From: Ornithinimicrobium sediminis
GTDB lineage: Bacteria > Actinomycetota > Actinomycetes > Actinomycetales > Dermatophilaceae
Direction: 5' to 3'
NCBI RefSeq assembly: GCF_021272345.1
Contig: NZ_JAJSDQ010000002.1
Coordinates: 558,001 to 622,000 of the forward strand
Length of the DNA: 64,000 nucleotides
Part shown: positions 54,304 to 62,860 of the stretch, one piece after another
How positions within the stretch are numbered: position 1 is the first letter of the stretch
Layout: each line of letters opens with the position of its first letter
The notes under the pieces: model-generated
What the model was told of the DNA's origin: nothing
The model's database searches: none
The model's input: the letters and a program-made list of their open reading frames with translations, nothing else
Made by a program: the position numbers and the translations under genes

Positions 54304-54304
54304 C

Positions 54305-54359
54305 CAGCCTCGCTCCGTGGAGGCTGCGCGGCCTAGGGCCGAAGGTCCCGGGTCCTTCG
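54305..54359 (-). terminator. Two hairpins between the LOG-family gene and hsp20
   Basis: CAGCCTC/GAGGCTG (54305-54326, 7-bp stem) and CGAAGG/CCTTCG (54340-54359, 6-bp stem) lie 25-80 bases after the LOG-family stop, on the same transcript direction. They may terminate that transcript before hsp20; no T-tract. Confidence 0.4.
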
Positions 54360-54384
54360 TCGTCGGGCTCGCCCGGGCGGGTGC

Positions 54385-55560
54385 TCAGCCCAGGAGCAGG
54401 CCGGGCACGTCCCCGATGTCGTCGACGAGGTGCAGCGCGCCGCGCATCGGGCGGTCCCGCGCCAGGGACTGCAGCAAGGGCCACACGGGCAGGTGCTCGG
54501 TCCAGTGCCCCCGGTCGACGAGCACCAGCGGTGTCAGCGGCACGTCGACCTCGTAGTAGAGACGGGTGGCCATCTGGAACACCTCCTGCACCGTGCCTGC
54601 CGCGCCGGGCAGCACGACGAGGCCCGCGGTGCTCTGCTCCAGCAGCAGGTCCTCACGCAGGGCGTTGGAGAAGAACTTGGCGATCCGGTCGCCGAAGACG
54701 TTGGGCGGCTCGTGGCCGTAGTGCCAGGTCGGGATGCCGAGACTGCGCACGTCGGCAGCCGACCGTATGTCGTGGTGCCAGTCCAGCACCTGCAGGGCAG
54801 CGCCGGCCCAGCCCTCGATCCCGGTGTCGAAGTAGGGCACCGCGGCCAGCGCACCCAGGGCGCGGCTGAGCTCGGCGGTGTCGGTCGCCCAGGCACCGAG
54901 GTTGGCGGCCTCCATCGCACCCGGGCCCCCACCGGTGGCCACGAGACACCCCTGCGCGGCCAGGGCGTGTCCCAGCCGCGCCGCCTGCGCGAAGTCGGCT
55001 GTGCCCCGCGCGACGGCGTGGCCACCCATCACGCCGACGACGTCCCGGCCGAGGACCAGGCCGGTGAGGGCGTCGTTCATGGCGTCGTCATGGATCGCGC
55101 GCAGCGCGGTGACGTAGGCGTCGTGCCGCAGGGCGGCATCCTCCGCCCAGGTGTAGGCCAGGGCATCGGGGGTCGCCGGGTAGCCGCGGTCGGCCATGCC
55201 CGCGTAGAGCTCACGCGCGGTGTAGAGCTCTCCCCGGTAGGGCCTGACCGGCGCTGCGGGGTCGGAGGGGAAGATGATCGCGCCGTGCGTCCTCAGGTGC
55301 GACTCCAGGCGTGGAGGCACCGTGCCGCCGAGCACGACCAGCCCGTGCAGGTCGTCGTGACGCAGCAGGCGGTCCTCGAACACGGTGAGGTCCAGGCCCT
55401 GCAGCCGCCGGCCCTCCAGGCTCCGCCCCTGTGCGAGCAGGTCGGCCAGCTGCTGCTCGTCCTCGACCTCGCGCAGCGCGGGAGCGGGCCCGGAGTGGGT
55501 GGGGCGGGTGTAGCGGACCTCGTGCGGGCGCATCCCGTCCGCAGGGGTGAGGTTCGTCAT
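54385..55560 (-). CDS. LOG family protein (Rossmann, lysine-decarboxylase-like)
   Basis: A 391-residue protein. The C-terminal ~260 residues form the LOG/TIGR00730 fold: VVGVMGGHAVARGTADFAQA, VATGGGPGAMEAANLGAWA and VVLPGAAGTVQEVFQM, where the usual PGGxGT is PGAAGT. Relatives cleave ribose-phosphate from cytokinin nucleotides or nucleotides. The N-terminal ~130 residues (RSLEGRRLQGLDLTVFEDRLL) are an extra domain seen in a longer LOG subgroup, whose role is unclear. ATG 55560 is chosen; a GTG at 55578 would add 6 residues. Confidence 0.82.
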   Translation of the reverse strand: MTNLTPADGMRPHEVRYTRPTHSGPAPALREVEDEQQLADLLAQGRSLEGRRLQGLDLTVFEDRLLRHDDLHGLVVLGGTVPPRLESHLRTHGAIIFPSDPAAPVRPYRGELYTARELYAGMADRGYPATPDALAYTWAEDAALRHDAYVTALRAIHDDAMNDALTGLVLGRDVVGVMGGHAVARGTADFAQAARLGHALAAQGCLVATGGGPGAMEAANLGAWATDTAELSRALGALAAVPYFDTGIEGWAGAALQVLDWHHDIRSAADVRSLGIPTWHYGHEPPNVFGDRIAKFFSNALREDLLLEQSTAGLVVLPGAAGTVQEVFQMATRLYYEVDVPLTPLVLVDRGHWTEHLPVWPLLQSLARDRPMRGALHLVDDIGDVPGLLLG

Positions 55561-55622
55561 ACTGTGCAGGGTAGCCACAGCGAGCCCTGGCGCGTGGCCT
55601 GCCGAGCCAGCACGATGTCGTC

Positions 55623-57521
55623 ATGAGTGACTACCGCGACCTGGTGCAGCGCAGCGTGGCCGACCCCGAGGGCTTCTGGGGTGAGGCGGCCGCGGGCATC
55701 AGCTGGTTCACCGACCCCCGGCAGGTCCTCGACGACAGCACTCCGCCGTTCTACCGCTGGTTCCGCGGGGGGCGTCTCAACATGTGCTTCAACGCCCTGG
55801 ACCGCCACGTCGTGCACGGCCGCGCCGACCAGACGGCGCTGGTCTACGACAGCCCGGTGACGGGGAGCAGACGCAGCTACACCTACGCCGAGCTGCTCGA
55901 CCTCGTCGCCCGCTTCGGCGGAGTCCTGCGCGAGCTGGGGGTGGGCAAGGGCGACCGGGTGGTGATCTACCTGCCGATGGTGCCCGAGGCGGTCATCGCG
56001 ATGCTCGCGTGCGCTCGCATCGGGGCGGTGCACTCGGTGGTCTTCGGCGGCTTCGCGCCCGCCGAGCTCGCAGCGCGCATCGAGGACGCAGAGCCGGTGG
56101 TCGTGGTGTCGGCGTCGTGCGGCGTCGAGCCGAGCCGGGTCGTGCCCTACAAGCCGATGCTCGACGAGGCGCTGCGCCGTTCGTCCCACCAGCCCGACCA
56201 CTGCGTCATCCTGCAGCGCGCGCAGCTCGAGTGCGAGATGGGGGACCGGGACCTGGACTGGTCGCTGCTCATGCGTCCGGACGCGGTCCAGCCGGCCTCG
56301 GTCGTGCCGGTGGAGGCGACCGACCCGCTCTACGTGCTCTACACCTCCGGCACCACCGGCCGGCCCAAGGGCATCGTGCGGGACACCGGCGGGTATGCCG
56401 TCGCGCTGCGCTGGTCGATGGAGCACCTCTACGGACTGCAGCCCGGGGAGACGTGGTTCTGCGGGTCCGACGTGGGGTGGGTGGTCGGGCACTCCTACAT
56501 CGTCTACGGGCCGCTGCTCACCGGTGCCACGACCGTGCTCTACGAGGGCAAGCCGGTGGGGACCCCTGACGCTGCGGCCTACTGGAGGCTCATCGAGGAG
56601 CACGGTGTGGTCGCGGCGTTCACCGCCCCCACCGCGATCCGGGCGATCAAGAAGGTCGACCCGGCGGGCGAGCTGGTCGGCCGCCACGACCTGTCCCGGC
56701 TGCGGGCGCTCTACCTCGCCGGAGAGCGGCTCGACCCCGACACGTGGGAGTGGGCCAGCACCGCCCTGGGCGTGCCCGTCATCGACAACTGGTGGCAGAC
56801 CGAGACCGGCTGGCCCATCGCCATCAACCCGGTGGGTGCCCTGCCCATCAAGCCCGGGTCACCCGGCCCGGCCACCGTGGGCTACGACGTGCAGGTGCTC
56901 GACGAGCGAGGGCGACCGGTGGGGCCGGACACCGAGGGCGCGATCTGCATCCGGCTGCCGCTACCCCCGGGGACGCTGCCCACCCTGTGGGGCGACGACG
57001 ACCGCTACGTGCAGTCCTACCTGTCGGCCCACGAGGGCTACTACCTGTCCGGTGACGGGGGCTATCTCGACGAGGACGGCTACCTCTACGTCATGGGCCG
57101 CACCGACGACGTGCTCAACGTCGCCGGCCACCGCCTGTCGACCGGGTCGCTGGAGGAGGCGCTGTCCGGCCACCCCGCCGTGGCCGAGTGTGCGGTGATC
57201 GGGGTGAGCGACCCGCTCAAGGGCCAGGTGCCACGCGGGCTGGTCGTGCTCAAGGCCGGGGTCGAGGTCGACGGCGAGGAGCAGCGGGCTGCCCTCGTGG
57301 CGGCGCTGGTCGACCGGGTCCGCTCCGAGGTGGGCGCCGTGGCCGCGCTGCGGCGGGTCGACATCGTGGACGCCCTGCCCAAGACCCGGTCGGGCAAGAT
57401 CCTGCGGCGCACCATGCGCCAGATCGCCGACGGCGAGACGCCGCCGGTGCCCAGCACCATCGAGGATCCGACGGTGCTGGGCGACCTGGCGGCGGTGCTG
57501 CGGGACCGGCCGGGCGGCTAG
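55623..57521 (+). CDS. PrpE-like propionyl-CoA / short-chain acyl-CoA synthetase
   Basis: A 632-residue AMP-forming acyl-CoA synthetase. It has the AMP-binding motif YTSGTTGRPKGIVRDTGGYAVAL, whose RDTGGYAVAL is characteristic of PrpE, IDNWWQTETGWPIAIN (A5 motif), and the acetylatable lysine in KTRSGKILRRTMRQI. Activates propionate or acetate for the glyoxylate/propionate pathways, which fits aceBA in the same window. ATG 55623 divergent from the LOG-family gene. It shares a CTAG stop with the converging anchor-B gene. Confidence 0.9.
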   Translation: MSDYRDLVQRSVADPEGFWGEAAAGISWFTDPRQVLDDSTPPFYRWFRGGRLNMCFNALDRHVVHGRADQTALVYDSPVTGSRRSYTYAELLDLVARFGGVLRELGVGKGDRVVIYLPMVPEAVIAMLACARIGAVHSVVFGGFAPAELAARIEDAEPVVVVSASCGVEPSRVVPYKPMLDEALRRSSHQPDHCVILQRAQLECEMGDRDLDWSLLMRPDAVQPASVVPVEATDPLYVLYTSGTTGRPKGIVRDTGGYAVALRWSMEHLYGLQPGETWFCGSDVGWVVGHSYIVYGPLLTGATTVLYEGKPVGTPDAAAYWRLIEEHGVVAAFTAPTAIRAIKKVDPAGELVGRHDLSRLRALYLAGERLDPDTWEWASTALGVPVIDNWWQTETGWPIAINPVGALPIKPGSPGPATVGYDVQVLDERGRPVGPDTEGAICIRLPLPPGTLPTLWGDDDRYVQSYLSAHEGYYLSGDGGYLDEDGYLYVMGRTDDVLNVAGHRLSTGSLEEALSGHPAVAECAVIGVSDPLKGQVPRGLVVLKAGVEVDGEEQRAALVAALVDRVRSEVGAVAALRRVDIVDALPKTRSGKILRRTMRQIADGETPPVPSTIEDPTVLGDLAAVLRDRPGG

Positions 57522-58999
57522 CGGGTCGAGCCGCCCCTGCCCTGGCCGGCGCGGCCGTTGCCCTTGTCGCTGTTGTCCGAGCTCTTGGCTCGCGACTGCA
57601 CCACGAAGACGCCCTCGTCGCTGCTGGTCACGACGACCTTGCCGTCCCCGAAGTACGGGTAGGTGCCCCACGAGCCGGCGAAGACGGTCTCGTCGTTGGC
57701 CGGGAAGACGTCGAAGTAGCCGCGCATGGTGACCCGGCCCTGCTCCTTCTTCCAGGTGTCGTAGATCCACAGCCCGGAGGTGTAGTTGGCCTGGTAGAGC
57801 AGCGAGTCCTTGACGAACATGTTGTGGTCGATGGAGGAGCTGCCGTCGGTGTGCGTTCCGACGAGGCGTGCGTCGTCCAGGTCGGTCATGTCCCAGATGT
57901 AGGTGCTGCGCTCGGTCACGACGCCGTTGATCTCGTCGAGCTCGTCACCGAGGAAGAAGAAGCTGTGGTCCTCGCTGAGCCATCCCTGGTGGGTGTAGAT
58001 GTCGTCGAGCTCATCCTCGTCGACGTAGGTGAGCCGGTCGATCACTCTCGGGTCCGCCGGGTCCGTGGCGTCGTAGAGGGTCACCGTGTCCTCGTTGGAG
58101 CCGATGCAGATCTCACGGCCCGTGTAGTCCGCGTCCGGGCCGGCGTACTCCACGCACTGGATGTCGTGCGTGTAGCCGTCCTCCGTCAGGCAGCCGAGGA
58201 ACTCGGGGTTGTGCGGGTCGCCGGCCACGTCGTAGACGATGGCGCCGCCGTTGCCGTTGAGCACGGGGAAGCCCGGGTTGGGAGTGCCACACTCCTCGAC
58301 GTTGTAGACCGAGCCCACGACGTACATCCGCCCCGTCTCCTCGTTGAGCGAGATGTTGTGGGAGTTGGTGACGTCGTCGAGGTGGTTCGTCAGCTCGACG
58401 TCGACCTCGCCGGTGGCGCCGCGGAACTGGGTCAGGTCGACGACCTGGATGCCGAAGCCCTCGATCTCACCGGTGGCCGGGTCATAGGTGCCGAGGTCGA
58501 TCGCCTCGCTGCCGATGTAGGCGGTGTCCTCGTAGACCCGGATGTCGCCCCAGATGTTGCCGTAGTCGCCAGGGACCTGCGACTCCAGGGTGCCGAGGTA
58601 GACCGGGTTGCTCCCGTCGGTGACGTCGACGAAGGCGGTGCCCTCGAAGCTGCCGACGATGGCGACCTGCATGCCGGTCTGCTCGTCCTCCCAGCCCCAG
58701 ACGTCGTTGACGAAGGTCGCCTCCATGTCCGGCAGCGGCGTGAACGAGGCGAGGTCGACCTTGTGGCAGGGGAAGATGCCCGCCATGCCGTCCTCGCAGC
58801 GGACGTCGGACATGGCCTCCATGGGCACGCCGCCGGGGCTGACCTCACCCAGGACGCCCGTGTAGTTCACCCCCTTGAGCTGCTCGGTGCCGGGGTTCTT
58901 CAGGTCATGCCCGGGATGCGCCGACACGGGCGCGTACGTCGCTGCGACCAGTGCAGCGGCAGCGATGCCGCCGAGGGCGGCCTTGGTGAGGTGTCTCAT
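57518..58999 (-). CDS. Secreted choice-of-anchor B family protein
   Basis: A 493-residue exported protein: MRHLTKAALGGIAAAALVAATYAPVSA is a signal peptide with an ASA-type cleavage site. The mature part is a beta-propeller with LVIVD-type repeats (FVDVTDGSNPVYLGTL; IQVVDLTQFRGATG; VTLYDATDPADPRVIDRL; YIWDMTDLDDARLVGT), a choice-of-anchor B layout, with Asp-rich, calcium-binding-like loops. No LPXTG, membrane helix or PEP-CTERM-like end is seen, only a Gly/Arg tail, so it is probably released. Function unknown. Confidence 0.88.
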   Translation of the reverse strand: MRHLTKAALGGIAAAALVAATYAPVSAHPGHDLKNPGTEQLKGVNYTGVLGEVSPGGVPMEAMSDVRCEDGMAGIFPCHKVDLASFTPLPDMEATFVNDVWGWEDEQTGMQVAIVGSFEGTAFVDVTDGSNPVYLGTLESQVPGDYGNIWGDIRVYEDTAYIGSEAIDLGTYDPATGEIEGFGIQVVDLTQFRGATGEVDVELTNHLDDVTNSHNISLNEETGRMYVVGSVYNVEECGTPNPGFPVLNGNGGAIVYDVAGDPHNPEFLGCLTEDGYTHDIQCVEYAGPDADYTGREICIGSNEDTVTLYDATDPADPRVIDRLTYVDEDELDDIYTHQGWLSEDHSFFFLGDELDEINGVVTERSTYIWDMTDLDDARLVGTHTDGSSSIDHNMFVKDSLLYQANYTSGLWIYDTWKKEQGRVTMRGYFDVFPANDETVFAGSWGTYPYFGDGKVVVTSSDEGVFVVQSRAKSSDNSDKGNGRAGQGRGGSTR

Positions 59000-59087
59000 G
59001 TCGTGCCTTCCGTGGATGGAGGTCGGCCCACCCTCCGGGTCGACAGACCCAGACTGCCACTACATGTGACCTGGCGCACACGCTGCG

Positions 59088-59103
59088 AGCCTGTGGACAG
59101 GCT
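59088..59103. other. Short hairpin in the 59000-59174 gap
   Basis: AGCCTG/CAGGCT around TGGA (59088-59103), in the divergent gap between the anchor-B gene and the WXG-like gene. Contains TGTGGACAG, a DnaA-box-like sequence on the minus strand. Otherwise this 175-base gap shows nothing I recognise. Confidence 0.25.
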
Positions 59104-59174
59104 TCCGCGTCCCGGTGACGACGGCCCTACGGTGGCCGGGAGCCGGGTGAGGACCGGGACGGGCGGGTCAAGGG

Positions 59175-59507
59175 GTGGTGCGGGTGTCCAACAGCTACAG
59201 GGTCGACCCCGAGGCGCTGGCCGGGTCGGCGCGGGAGGTGGCACGGCTGTCGGCCGAGGTCGACGGCATGGCGCGGGCGCTCGGCACGACCCTGCGTCAG
59301 GTGGCGGCCGCGTCCGGCCGGACCCGGTTGGCCGTCGCGGCGGAGGGTGCGGCACACCAGTGGGCAGGACGTGTGGGTGACCTCGCCGGTGCGGGTGCGG
59401 AGCTGGCCCGGGCGGCCGGAGCGGCCGCGACGGCCTACCGGGTCGTGGAGACCGAGCAGACCGTGCGCTGGCACACGCACCGGCATGACGGGACAGACGT
59501 GCTGTGA
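59175..59507 (+). CDS. WXG100-like small helical protein
   Basis: A 110-residue, all-helical protein. Mid-protein AHQWAGRVGDLAGAG contains a WxG motif between two helices, and the C-terminus AYRVVETEQ has the YxxxE pattern of type VII (ESX) secretion signals. Size and layout match ESAT-6/WXG100 proteins. GTG 59175 or GTG 59184 start. First of three genes overlapping by four bases each, upstream of dxr. No core ESX component is in the window. Confidence 0.65.
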   Translation: MVRVSNSYRVDPEALAGSAREVARLSAEVDGMARALGTTLRQVAAASGRTRLAVAAEGAAHQWAGRVGDLAGAGAELARAAGAAATAYRVVETEQTVRWHTHRHDGTDVL

Positions 59508-60919
59508 CAGCGCTGACGATGTCGCCCGCCGAGCTGCGGGTGGCCTCCCGCCGGCTCCATGCCCACGGCACGAGCGCCCGGGAGGTGGCACGCGCGGGCC
59601 TGCTGAGTGGGTCGTACGCGGACTGGTCGGGCCTGGCGGCCGTGTCGGCCCGGGCCGCGCTCGAGAGCTGGTCCGGGGGCGTGGGGCGGTGCGCGGACCC
59701 GGTCGAGGAGCTGGCCACGCACCTCGCCCTGCTCGCAGCCGACGTCGACACCGCGCAGGCTGACGTGCGGTCGTGGACCGCGCAGAGGGACACCTGGGCC
59801 GCGGAGATCCGCCATCTGGACGTCCGGATGGGGCTGGCCGACGAGACCACGCGACCGGTCCTGATGCGGCGGCGCGTCGAGCTGCTGGGTCTCGTGCACC
59901 GGGCCGGCGAGCAGATCGCCGCCGCGGATGCGCGGGTGGAGTGTGCCGCCGACGACGTGGCCGAGCGGCTGGAGCAGCTCTGGAGCACGGCAACCGTCGA
60001 GGTCGCTCGCGAGGTGCATGCGCTGGGCGGGGCGGTGGTCCAGGCCGGACGAGCCGGCGCCCAGCTGCTCGTCTCAGGGCAGGTGCTCCGCTGGGCGGTG
60101 GACTACGCCCGGACCGCCGACCTCGCTGTGCGGGCCGCCCTGCGGGAGCATGCCCGGGACGCCGCGCAGCGCGTCCTCGCCGGGGCTCGGCGAGGTTCCC
60201 AGCTGTCCCGCTTCGCCGTGGTCAAGACACCGCTGGTCGTCTGGCTCACCGCTGTGCCCGACGTCGTCACGGGAGGTGGCTACTCCGGAGCCCGAGGGTG
60301 GACGACCCGGGCGCTCGCCGCAGCGTCGCTGCCGGCCTCCGTGGGTGTCTTCGCGCCGCACCCGGTCGCCATCGGTGGCAGCCTCGCCGTGCTGGGCAGC
60401 TACAGCCTGTGGACCGCCGGCAACGTCGCGTACGACCACCGGCACACCCTGGCACGGGTCGGCGGGGCGGCCCACGCCGCGGGACGCCGCGGGGCTGCGC
60501 ACCTCGTCGGGGTGCTCCGCGAGGGCCGCGAGGAAGCGGACCGCACCGCCACGCGGGGGCGGGACGGGGTGGCCCAGGGTCTGGGACGGGTGGGTCAGGA
60601 GGTCCGGGAGGCGATGGCCGAGGGGTGGCTCCCGTTGGGGCGCCCGCTCCGGCTCGGCGAGCTGCCCCGCGTCGACCTGGCCGACATCCGGGTGCCCCGC
60701 CTGACCGAGCTCGTGCCATGGTGGACGGGTGCTCCGGCTCCGCCGGCCGTCCCGATCGGTCCGGTCGAGCTGCCGCCGGCCCCGGCCGACCAGGTCGTCC
60801 CGCCGTCCGGCAGCGTGCTGGAGCTGACCCCCGGGGTGGCGGTGCCGCGACTTCCGGTCCACCCGGGCCCGCTGCCCTGGCCGCCCGTCCCTGACGTCCT
60901 TCGGCCCGGTGCCCCATGA
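59504..60919 (+). CDS. Uncharacterised protein with LXG/WXG-like N-terminus
   Basis: A 471-residue protein I do not recognise. The N-terminal ~180 residues are helical with a WSG motif (YADWSGLAAVSARAALE) and coiled-coil heptads (WTAQRDTWAAEIRHLDVRMG). A hydrophobic Ala/Val segment (about 245-310; ASVGVFAPHPVAIGGSLAVLG) could be membrane-active. The C-terminus is proline-rich and low in complexity. It looks like a larger ESX-type effector or a partner of the small WXG-like protein. GTG 59504 overlaps the upstream stop by four bases, and its own stop overlaps the next start. Confidence 0.6.
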   Translation: MTALTMSPAELRVASRRLHAHGTSAREVARAGLLSGSYADWSGLAAVSARAALESWSGGVGRCADPVEELATHLALLAADVDTAQADVRSWTAQRDTWAAEIRHLDVRMGLADETTRPVLMRRRVELLGLVHRAGEQIAAADARVECAADDVAERLEQLWSTATVEVAREVHALGGAVVQAGRAGAQLLVSGQVLRWAVDYARTADLAVRAALREHARDAAQRVLAGARRGSQLSRFAVVKTPLVVWLTAVPDVVTGGGYSGARGWTTRALAAASLPASVGVFAPHPVAIGGSLAVLGSYSLWTAGNVAYDHRHTLARVGGAAHAAGRRGAAHLVGVLREGREEADRTATRGRDGVAQGLGRVGQEVREAMAEGWLPLGRPLRLGELPRVDLADIRVPRLTELVPWWTGAPAPPAVPIGPVELPPAPADQVVPPSGSVLELTPGVAVPRLPVHPGPLPWPPVPDVLRPGAP

Positions 60920-61617
60920 GTGACGCGGGAGTGCCGCGGGTCGTGGTGGCCCACCTCACCGACGAGGAGCTCGACGTCCTCACCGACGGCTGCGACGACG
61001 TCGTGTCCCGGCCCCATCTGTCCGTCCTCGAGCACGAGGAGCGTGCCGCCGCACGACGGGCCGCGGCGCGCTCGCTCACCGCTCGAGGGCTGCTGCCGGC
61101 CGAGGGGAGCGGACCGGACGGAGAGGCGACGAGCCTGGGCTCGGTCCTGTCGGTGCGGGCCGGTGCGCCGGAGGTCGTCGTGCTGCACCGGCGGGTCGGG
61201 GAGACGTCGCTCACCCGCTACCTCTTCGTGCTGGATCCGGTCGTCGTCTGCGAGGACCTGACCGAGGGCGGCGTGCACACCCTGTCCGTCGTGGAGGCGA
61301 AGGACAGGGAGGCGCTGGGGGTGGAGTTCCTGGTCCCGCCCGATGCTGCTCCGGCACCCGAGCGCACGTCCTGGCAGGTGCCGGGCGGCACCGCGGCTGC
61401 CGACCTGCTGGCCACCCTGGGGCACCCGGTGGTGCTGGCGGAGTCGGTGCAGCTCCACACCGACCGGCCGCCGCCACCAGCCCTGCTCCTCGCCCTGGGA
61501 CCGAGCGGGTGCTACGTCCTGGAGGCCCGTGACGACACGGGGTGGACGGTGCAGCCGGGCTCGCCGTCCCAGGTGGCGCACCGGGCGACGGCGCGGGCAC
61601 CCGGGGCCCACGGGTGA
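60916..61617 (+). CDS. Uncharacterised protein, possible ESX accessory
   Basis: A 233-residue, acidic, soluble protein (VVVAHLTDEELDVLTDG; ERAAARRAAARSLTARGLL; GSVLSVRAGAPEVVVLHRRVGETSLTRYLFVLDP). The alternation of an N-terminal helical region with a beta-sheet core recalls EspG-type ESX chaperones, but this is a visual comparison without search support. Translated with the two WXG-like genes (ATGA overlap). Ends 10 bases before dxr, so it may share its transcript. Confidence 0.6.
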   Translation: MSDAGVPRVVVAHLTDEELDVLTDGCDDVVSRPHLSVLEHEERAAARRAAARSLTARGLLPAEGSGPDGEATSLGSVLSVRAGAPEVVVLHRRVGETSLTRYLFVLDPVVVCEDLTEGGVHTLSVVEAKDREALGVEFLVPPDAAPAPERTSWQVPGGTAAADLLATLGHPVVLAESVQLHTDRPPPPALLLALGPSGCYVLEARDDTGWTVQPGSPSQVAHRATARAPGAHG

Positions 61618-61627
61618 CAATGGACGC

Positions 61628-62860
61628 GTGACAGACACACGCTCCCTGGTCCTGCTCGGCTCGACGGGGTCCATCGGCACCCAGGCGGTCGACATCGTGG
61701 GGTCCCACCCCGACCGGTTCCGAGTGGAGGCCGTCGCAGCGGGTGGGTCCGACCTGTCCCTCCTGGCGCAGCAGGCGGTGCGGCTGCGGGTGGAGCGGGT
61801 GGCGGTCGCCGACCCCGAGGGCCGTGACCGGCTCACCGAGGCGGTCGCGGCGGCCGCGCGGGCGGCCGGCGACCCGGCATACCGACCGGAGGTCCTGGCC
61901 GGGCCCGGCGCCTCGGCCGAGCTGGCCGGGTCAGGGGCCGACGTGGTGCTCAACGGGATCACCGGCAGCATCGGGCTGGAGCCCACCCTGGCGGCTCTGG
62001 GAGGCGGCAGCACCCTGGCACTGGCCAACAAGGAGTCACTGATCGTCGGGGGGCCCCTGGTCACCGGCGCAGCGGGACCCGGTCAGATCGTGCCGGTCGA
62101 CTCCGAGCACAGCGCCATCGCCCAGTGTCTGCGCGGTGGACGCGCCGACGAGGTGCGCAGACTGGTCCTCACCGCCAGTGGAGGCCCGTTCCGTGGCCGC
62201 ACCCGGGACCAGCTGGCTCAGGTCACGCCGCAGGAGGCGCTGCGGCACCCGAACTTCGCCATGGGCGCGGTCATCACGACCAACTCCGCGACCCTGGTCA
62301 ACAAGGGCCTGGAGGTGATCGAGGCGCACCTGCTCTTCGGGGTGCCCTTCGACCGGATCGACGTCGTGGTCCATCCGCAGCAGCAGGTCCACTCGATGGT
62401 CGAGTTCCACGACGGGTCCACCATCGCCCAGATGGGTCCACCGCGGATGCTCGTGCCGATCGCCCTGGGGCTGTCCTGGCCGGAGCGCCTCCCGGACGTC
62501 GACGAGCCGTGCGACTGGAGCGGGCCGAGCTCGTGGGAGTTCCACCCGCTCGACGACCAGGCCTTTCCCGCGGTGCGGCTCGCCAGGCAGGTCGGACAGG
62601 CCGGCGGCACCTACCCGGCCGTCTACAACGCTGCCAACGAGGTGTGCGTCGCGGCGTTCCACGCCGGCGTCATCACCTTCACCGACATCGTCGACACGGT
62701 GGCGGCCGTGGTCGACGAGTATGAGGCCGGGAACTCCGCGGCTGTCTCGTCGGTTGACCTCACGGTGGAGCACGTGCTGCAGGCGGAAGCCTGGGCGCGG
62801 GGCGCCGCACGCGCCATGATGGAGACGACGACCGGCTCACGAGGGAAGGGGACCCGCTGA
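61628..62860 (+). CDS. dxr: 1-deoxy-D-xylulose 5-phosphate reductoisomerase
   Basis: Second step of the MEP isoprenoid pathway; NADPH and a divalent metal convert DXP to MEP. The 410-residue protein has LLGSTGSIGTQAVDIV (NADPH), ALANKESLIVGG, PVDSEHSAIAQCL (metal Glu), ASGGPFRG and HPNFAMGAVITTNSATLVNKGLEVIEAH. GTG 61628 follows GTGACAATGGAC. The site-2 protease ATG overlaps its stop by one base (TGATG). Confidence 0.96.
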   Translation: MTDTRSLVLLGSTGSIGTQAVDIVGSHPDRFRVEAVAAGGSDLSLLAQQAVRLRVERVAVADPEGRDRLTEAVAAAARAAGDPAYRPEVLAGPGASAELAGSGADVVLNGITGSIGLEPTLAALGGGSTLALANKESLIVGGPLVTGAAGPGQIVPVDSEHSAIAQCLRGGRADEVRRLVLTASGGPFRGRTRDQLAQVTPQEALRHPNFAMGAVITTNSATLVNKGLEVIEAHLLFGVPFDRIDVVVHPQQQVHSMVEFHDGSTIAQMGPPRMLVPIALGLSWPERLPDVDEPCDWSGPSSWEFHPLDDQAFPAVRLARQVGQAGGTYPAVYNAANEVCVAAFHAGVITFTDIVDTVAAVVDEYEAGNSAAVSSVDLTVEHVLQAEAWARGAARAMMETTTGSRGKGTR

